From contig JAYMSP010000952.1 in the NCBI GenBank assembly GCA_036897095.1, positions 1 through 38,521 on the forward strand: a stretch of DNA of 38,521 nucleotides, in the 5' to 3' direction. The stretch is from Plantago elongata. Taxonomy: Eukaryota; Streptophyta; Magnoliopsida; Lamiales; Plantaginaceae. The notes under the pieces were generated by a model. It made no database searches. It was not told where the DNA came from and saw only the letters and a list, made by a program, of their open reading frames with translations. Below are positions 31,610-38,521 of the stretch, one piece after another; within the stretch, counting starts at the first letter, position 1, and each line of letters opens with the position of its first letter. The translations under genes were made by a program, and so were the position numbers.

Positions 31610-32602
31610 AAGTTGTCTTTGATCATGCTCCTTTTCTGATCTTGAGGGGCGTTTTATCCTTTTTTTAGTTTATGAATAAAAAATTAATCATTTTAGAAAC
31701 ATAATTGAAAGTACTGTGATCTATTTTAGTAGGACGGAGTGAGTATTTTTCGTATATAGGAGATTTGGTCGAAAATGAATGAGAATCTAAATTGGCCCGT
31801 CTCCTGTACCAAGCATAGATCCTGATAGCGCGAGCTAAATGATCGGTACACAAATTAGCCGTTCTAATTATTTTCTCAAACTTAATTTCATAAAAGTTTC
31901 GTAACAATACCGTAGAAACTTATTTTCTTTCTCAATTTAATGGAAGTTCATAGAAACAAAAGGCCCTCTTTCACGGGCAAAAAATAATCGCAGTCGTTTG
32001 ATAATGATTGAGTTCCATTGCTATAAGCATTGATCAAATGTACAAGCTCCAACAATGGATAACATGCTCTTGTCGGTTCTATTCAACACAAACTTATAAG
32101 TTAGTATTATCGTAATCTATTATATAAAAATATAGATTGGATCTTATAATTTTCTTTATGAAACTTATTAAAATAATAAGATAGTTGATTGATTTACATA
32201 TTATATTTAGCAAATCAACTAGTTTATCAGTTAAATAATTTTATAAAAAAATCAACTAGCTTATCATCTATTAAATTAAATACCAGTTAGATTATCACTT
32301 AGTTTTGTTAAACAGAACTGCAATCCTTTAATTTATACCACGAATACATCTCCCTCGATGTTAACATCATTTCAAATTATTTTATATTTATAGTTTAAAA
32401 TTAATTTATAATTACAGTATTGTTAAATATTGTTTGATCGAAGAAAGTAAAACGGGATTATAACGTTGAAAATTACACCATCAAGCTTCACTAATTCGAT
32501 CCAAAATCACGTAAACAAGCAATTAACCACGCATCACTACATCTTCCTCCCAAATCAGTAATCGAATTCCAATCCAATCCAATCCAACCTGCAAATCTCG
32601 CC

Positions 32603-35600
32603 ATGGATTTCTGGCAACGAGCTCGCAGCTTCGCCGAAGAAGCGGCGAAGAAATCTCAGGAGATCGTCACCTCCGCGAACCTCTCCGAAGTCATCTCGGA
32701 GGCTTCCAAGCGATCCAAGGAGCTGGCTGCTGAGGCTTCGAAGAAGTCCAAGGAGATCGCCGCTGAGGCTCTCAAGCGCGCCGATCAGATCACGGCTCAG
32801 CTCCCGCCGGCTGTGGCTAGTTTCGTCGACTCGGCTCAGAATGGAGGAGGAGGTGGAGGAGAAAGCAATGTCGCTGCGTCACCTGCTGATCTCGAGATGT
32901 TCGGTGTTACGGATGAGTTGAGGGATTTTATCAAGGAGATTACGATCAATACGTTTCAGGATTTTCCGATTGAAGGTATGGATTGCTGGTTTTTGTTATT
33001 TGTTTCTGTTTTGATGCATTTGTAGTGTTTCTGTTGCTGTTGCTTTTCGCTGTTGAAATCGACGTGTGACCAGAGTTTTGTATCTGTTTCTGAGTACATT
33101 TCTGTTGATTGTTGGTGTTGCTTTTCTCTGGTGAAATTGACGCGTGTTGATTGGTAGTTTTGTAGTGTCTGTTTCTGTTTTGAGTACATTTCTGTTGTTT
33201 GTTGTCTGATTTGATTGGTAGTGTAATGATCCTCTGGTGAATTTGACGCGTGTGATTGGAGTTTTGTTTAATGCTTTCACTTTTGCATGTTGAGATTCAA
33301 TGGCGAGATGCATTCAGCTAATTTGCGAAAGGTTATTGACGCCGTGTTTGATATTATTTAGAACGAATGAGGATATGAGATGATGAGTTGGTTTATTAAT
33401 TTCGATTGGAGTTGGTATCATCCAAGTGTCAGTACTCATACCATGTATGTGCACTTGTAAAGTGGAATGGCCTTAAATTAGTTTGGAGCTGGGGGTTACT
33501 GAATAACTACTCATGGGACCTTAAAATATCTTCTGACACAAGGGATGGGGTTCGAGAATAGATACTGATTGGTCATTCTTGAGCTTCTTTAAAGCAGTTT
33601 ATGCTGCCTATTACATCAGCTATAAACAAGAGACGGAGAAATGAAGAAAGCAACTGAATTGTATTCCTAAAATGGTTACAAAGAAAGCTCTGCTTATGTA
33701 GAATTAAGACTCACTTGACGGCTACAGGATGGTTACAACTCACTTTTGTCCATCTGACACTAGCAAGCTAGCTTAACAAACTGACTGACTAGGTGATAAT
33801 GCTCATTTGTGGTTGCATCCTCTTCTTCTTATTCTTGCTTATACTCCTCCCTTAAGGTGTTCGTACATGCCTATCTAAACCTTCGTATTCTCAAAGCCTT
33901 GGTTAAGGAATCTGTAAACTGTACCCCAGAGGTAACATGAAATGAATGAAAAATATATTGTGCAGTCTCTCATTTGTACCACATGACAATCAATGTTAAT
34001 GTGATTATTAGACCGCTCATGAATGCTGGATTAGTTGTTATATTAATCACTGTTACCTTATTTGTAGTACATCGGGTACGTGATATGCAATATGTGATAC
34101 ACACTTAATGAAGTATTCAATACGTGAGGGTAATACCCCTTCAACAAAATACACTAGTTTGTACTGTCAGTGCATTTGATATTTCTCAGCCTGAATACAT
34201 CATAAGTTCTGGGATAATTAAATTCAGAATATCACGATTAGGATTCTAAGTAATATTAGATCATGAACCACTCCAAAATCACTCTGAATATGATTGAGCC
34301 AAGCCATATCATAAGTCACTGCTGGCCTGCTGCCATTGATTTGGACTCAGCCTCAGTTGATGATCCACCCAGTGATAGTTTATTGCCTCTTACACCTTCA
34401 TGATATGGAAGAAACACCAATCTGCATCACAGTAGGCTACCTATGATGTTCCCACATCTGCTTGTGTCGTAAGATGCGCACCAATCTGCATCACAGTAGA
34501 CTGGTCATTCCATATCTATCCCAAGGTGAAGACTTCATAATTGTCGTAGCAGTTTTCATATGGACGGGCTGGAGCTGACATTGATTAGTTTGTAGGTTTA
34601 GAACCTATCATTCCATAGTCTTCAATGATCCCAGTTCATATTAATGTTGGTTGATGCATATCCCTTCAAAAGAAGCAATCCCAATTTAAAGAAGAATCGT
34701 CGCTCTCCCAGATCTTTAATCTTGAAGTTACATCTCAAATACTCCTTTAACTCATTCATTTATCTCTGATAGTCTGATTATTACCAGCAACAATGATGTC
34801 ATCTAGATACACCAACATGACTGTAATAGTACACTGAGTTTCTTTTGTTAAAAGAGAGTATCTAGAGTTAATCCATTGAACCCAAAGCCTTTTCTGTGTT
34901 TTACTTGCAAATATTTACACTGGTGCCCCATATTATAGAGTACTAGTTTTATGATTTTGCTTATAAAAGTTTTGTTGTTATTGAGCTACCTGGCAGTTTG
35001 ATTCTTAAAACACACGATTCTATTATTTATCCATGGTTTCAACCAAAACTTAATGAACTACACATGCATTTCTTATGCACAGACGACATGGAGATGTCTG
35101 ATATTCCTGCCGTCTCAAATGTTCGACAGGATCTCACTGAATGGCAAGAAAGACATGCAAAGATTGTCCTATCAACAGTTAAGGTTAGATTTTCTTGGTC
35201 CTGATCAGATATTATTATTTGCTAAAGAGAAAATAAAAAGATGGAGAAAGGATACGAAATGCCACTAATTGCAGCCCCTTCCTATAGAACGTCTTGGTAA
35301 ATACACATATAGTTTAAATTGCATGTGAACTTTCACCTATATTCCCTAATACTATAAACTAGAACTTGGAACTCCTGGTAGAGTGTCTGCTTAACAAAAT
35401 GATTCGATCTGCTTGAAATTTCTTAGCTATAAAGGGATTTTGAACAAAAGTACAAATGATGCACTGCTTTCATGAGATAAGCATTCCTTTGTGTCTTCCC
35501 AAAATGAAAGATAGCCTTAAAACTAGCCTTAGAGTTTTTTAATTTTTTTTATTTGTCTGTGGTTTTTTCCTTCTCTTGATTAGTGGGTAAAGAAAACATT

Positions 35601-38002
35601 ATTTTAAAGAACTTTTGTTGTCAATGCAATAGAGATTTACTTTTGTTGCTTTGGTGTTACAAAGGGAGCTTAATCATAGCATAATTGTTGGGCATTATAA
35701 TATTGGATTGGTAGTTCCACTGAAGAAATTCTCTTGCGGAAAGTAGAGACTAGTGTGGCTACTGGCTCCATTTACATCATATGACTCTTAACAGGACAAA
35801 AGATATCTTACAATCCATCTGAGCTCCAAAATTGTCTCCCAATGATTTTCAAGCCAACCAAAATGATTGTGAAGTATTTAATAATTCATCCCTTTAATCC
35901 CTGTAGTCTAGAGTTTGGGGCTTGTAAATCCCCATTAGCTGGGTTTCTTGAAAGTTGGTAGAATTAAGCAGTAACCCTGTTGAAATTAGAGTTTAACTCT
36001 TGTGTCTACCACTTCAAATATACAAGTGAGGCTGTTGTTCGGTAAATGGTGTGGTATCAGTCTGAGTTGTGGTTTAGATGTCAAATAATGAAGAATTTTT
36101 ATGTTATTGTTTATCTTTCAGGAAATCTCAAAGCTCAGGTATCAGCTATGCCCAAGAATGATGAAGGAGAGGAAGTTTTGGAGGATCTACTTCATTCTTG
36201 TCAATAGTCATGTGGGGCCGTAAGTAACTCTCTCTTATGTGAGAGCATCTTATTGTATCAAGTCAAACCTATTTTTTTTTCTGGTGCTATCTATCTATGA
36301 ACATATATCAGACTTGTCTTTTTGAAGTTTATTAACAGAGGAAAGTGTTTCTCATGTGTATAGTGAAAGAATATGTGGAATAGATTAATGAGAAGCCATA
36401 CTGAATGTTTCAAATTATTATAATGCATACCAACTCTGGAATGACTACAATGTTTCCCAGTGTGACCTCTTGGTTTCTGCTTCATGCCTGTGCTCCTGAT
36501 ATTTTTAACATTCTTTTCTACATCTTTTTTTGAATGATGGAGCAAGTTGTGAAATGTTACCCATCCAACTTATTTTCCTGCATTTTTATAAACAAGGAAA
36601 GCTAATGACTAATCAACAGTGGTAGAGTTTTATTATATAGTTAACATTTTCTCTATTTTACTTGTATAACCCATAGGAGCCACACGCCCTTGACTCTTGA
36701 GTTGTTTTTATTATCGTATTAATATTGGTTCATAAATATTAGGATGGTGTTCTGAAAATACTAAAAGATTCGCCTGCCCTGCTTTTTGTAGATATGATAT
36801 GTGGTACACACATGTATGTTATTTCTGTTTGTCCTGGTGAAGTATTTCAGAATGATTACATCTACTTTATTATTCTATTTTAGATATGAAAAACGTTACA
36901 TGGAAGATGTAAAGCTGAAATCTGCTGAGAATGTGAAAGATACTGAGGTCAAAGAAAGTGCACCAGGTGGAATATCTTCAGAAAATGTATTACCAAAACA
37001 GCAAAGCAAGAGTGCAAAAACTGCAGCTTCTGATCAAGATTTGGATGTTTTCCTCCTCGGGGATGAGGACAGTGATGGTGGTGATGGTGGTCCAGGTATA
37101 CAATAGCACTTTAAACTTCTCTGCCTACTTTGTGAACTCTACTTAGTTCAGCTGTTTTTCTGTTTGCTTTCAGTTGTTTACGAGAATATGACAAGGTTTC
37201 CCTTTGAAACAATTCCTCTCTGTTGTTTCTGCTTTCAGGCTTTTAGCAAACTCTTTGAAGTTGTCCTTGTCGCCCATTGAACTTGTAGTTCTTGTGATGG
37301 CTGACAAGTCTTTGTGTATGGTAGTGATGACTCCAGTGTTTTATCTGTGTGAATATTAATCTTAATGAGATTACAGCCACATCTTAATTTTTTTTAAACT
37401 GCATAAAATCTCGAAGTAGTATCTATGGATATCCGTGGCCAACAACTCAGCAGTAATATTTAACGAATCCAGTAGTCGTGAAGCTGGTCATCATATTCTG
37501 TCAATTTTATTCTCAACAGAGTCACAAAAAATTATGTAAAAGAAAAAAGAACCAGAAAGTGTTTTTCCCGTACCAAGCCCTTTCTGGATAACTGATGTTA
37601 AAGCAATGAAACCACTATAAGGTCTCAATTTGGGAACAAATTTTTTTATCAGCTTCAGGTTAATGTACGAGATCATATACAGCTGTACTACATAGCATAT
37701 CATGTTGTCACCCTTTTACTGACCATGCTTCTTCTTTCATTATCATTCTTTCGCGAAGCTGATAGTATGCTTAGGTCATCAATAGGTTAAAGACACTTTA
37801 TCTCTTTTGTCGACGTATGACATGTAGTAGCCTCTTTGAAATATTTCTCTTCGCATAAATGAGTTTAATCCAACTACTAGGAGCCTTGAAATTATCTACG
37901 ATTATAAGATCCTTCTTATATGTATACTGCTGAATCATTATATTCACTTTCTCAGATGATGGTGATGATGATGGCTTTGAAGATGATTTTGACAAGATTT
38001 AG
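32603..38002 (+). CDS. BSD-domain-containing protein
   Basis: Five exons: 32603-32975, 35083-35183, 36122-36219, 36884-37095, 37956-38002, giving 831 nt or 276 aa with GT-AG borders. The N-terminal 70 residues (MDFWQRARSFAEEAAKK, then SKELAAEASKKSKEIAAEA) form a Lys/Ala/Glu-rich helix with near-repeats. A short Gly run follows, then the BSD domain (about 100-195) with the diagnostic Phe-Trp pair in KFWRIYF near residue 178 and NSHVGPYE after it. The C terminus is acidic (DEDSDGGDGGPG, then DDGDDDGFEDDFDKI). BSD domains occur in TFIIH p62 and synapse-associated proteins. For this plant family no precise function is established that I know of. The first intron (2107 bp) carries a copia fragment. 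The start is the first ATG after the leader, matching plant homologues. Confidence 0.95.
33600..34900 (-). mobile_element. Truncated, decayed Ty1/copia element (RT to 3' LTR) in BSD-gene intron 1
   Basis: Read on the minus strand, the order is correct for copia: VMLVYLDDIIVAGNN (RT YVDD motif, about 34830-34770), LKEYLRCNFKIKDLG (34740-34690), RNase H motif YCDADW (twice, near 34485 and 34421), a decayed HINIDCHVV segment near 34000, LTKAL-like near 33890, then a purine tract (CTTAAGGGAGGAG, 33855-33843) and a probable LTR piece below it. Frameshifts and stops are frequent. Gag, protease and integrase are absent, so it is a dead 5'-truncated copy, antisense to the host gene. Confidence 0.85.
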
Positions 38003-38521
38003 CCCAGTAAGTGGCGTCTATGAGTTCTTCATTACGATTAATTCCATTATGAATGTTTTCTCTTTCCCTGTCCGCTTTTGGCATAAAGGAAATGCAGTAA
38101 CACCCCCTCAGTTTGTTGCATTACCTCATATGCCATTAAAAAGGTCAAATCGTCATCCTTTCTGTTTTCTCTATCTTCTCCTGGAGCTTTCAAATGGTAC
38201 ACAACTACACATGGTTCTTGTAAAGAGAAAGAGAAAGCCCAGAAAGTATGAGAAATCCAAATCCAAATCCAAATACAAAAATCAGTCCTTGTAGCTAACT
38301 TGTTAGACCCCTTTTTGGTCTCCTGAAAAGAGTTAATTGAAAGTAAAGCCGCCGACCCTTGTCAGGTATCGGTGCTCAGTCTTATACTAGGCAGTGGGCT
38401 AAGTCTATTTACTTATTTAGTCTTGCTGTAATAAAGCAATTTCTATTTCTCAGGGCCACAGAGAAACTTTCTCTGTGCTCTTATGTCTAGCCCAACTTTT
38501 CTTCGTTTTACAGGCTCGAGA
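38003..38521 (+). other. 3' UTR of the BSD gene, possibly with a spliced intron
   Basis: The stop codon TAG (38000-38002) is followed five bases later by a good donor, CCCA|GTAAGT (38008). A plausible acceptor, TTTCTCAG|GG, ends at 38454, so a 3' UTR intron is possible. An alternative is plain readthrough to AATAAA at 38430-38435. No other gene is evident before the window ends. Confidence 0.45.

Larger units (their letters stand above)
30198..32602. other. Divergent Dof/BSD-gene spacer
   Basis: The left end is the Dof leader with nested repeats and promoter. From 30750 to 31540 the sequence is AT-rich with scattered TCGAAA-like words and no gene. A site II-type inverted repeat lies at 31589-31609. 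From about 32090 to 32300 there are degenerate CAACTAG(T/C)TTATCA words, possibly an old hAT-like MITE. The 5' leader of the BSD gene must be at the right end. No RNA gene is recognised. Confidence 0.5.

Noticed and set aside
31665..31907. 80-aa minus-strand frame with a faint resemblance to the RNase H tail of LINE elements
   Set aside because: Only a few residues match, there is no neighbouring element sequence, and the surroundings are AT-rich noise.
37920..38294. 124-aa open frame overlapping the last BSD exon
   Set aside because: It is in another frame, overlaps intron, exon and 3' UTR, and has no recognisable features; the exon 5 frame continues the acidic tail and stops at 38002.

Overview
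This is nuclear DNA from a flowering plant, most likely an asterid eudicot (possibly Lamiales; inferred from the look of the proteins only). The window is AT-rich. Genes have GT-AG introns, the regulators are plant-specific (Dof factor, BASL-type polarity protein, MPB2C, NB-LRR), and the introns and spacers carry MITEs and decayed Ty1/copia pieces. I rebuilt seven protein-coding genes by joining exons by eye. In every complete gene the summed exon lengths divide by three and the frame stays open.

Layout: (1) 958-7597, minus: 5' part of an HRQ1-type RecQ-like DNA helicase with an N-terminal ubiquitin-like domain; its 3' exons lie off the left edge. (2) 9536-10628, plus: a BASL-family stomatal polarity protein with a C-terminal FxFP motif; a 160-bp sequence repeated three times ends about 150 bp before its start codon. 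(3) 11581-15199, minus: MPB2C-type microtubule-associated coiled-coil protein. (4) 16308-20521, plus: a two-exon CC-NB-ARC-LRR resistance protein whose intron holds an antisense copia RT fossil. (5) 21661-25733, plus: organellar (probably mitochondrial) ribosomal protein bL25; intron 1 holds a minisatellite of about 12 units of 79/95 bp and intron 2 holds a 226-bp Tourist-like MITE. (6) 29529-30197, minus: single-exon Dof zinc-finger factor. (7) 32603-38002, plus: five-exon BSD-domain protein whose first intron contains a 3' copia fragment in antisense.

These are independent housekeeping, cell-polarity, immune and regulatory genes, not an operon or pathway cluster. HRQ1/BASL and MPB2C/NLR are divergent pairs; BASL/MPB2C are convergent. 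From memory, Arabidopsis HRQ1 and MPB2C homologues are immediate neighbours, so the left third may be a conserved block with a BASL gene between the two. I saw no tRNA, rRNA, CRISPR array or bacterial-type system. I found no clear case of a wholly new system. The points most worth a second look are the BASL locus with its triplicated upstream sequence, the layered minisatellite in bL25, the apparent remnant of a second bL25 copy upstream of the gene, and the W-box/TGACGTCA cluster before the NLR.
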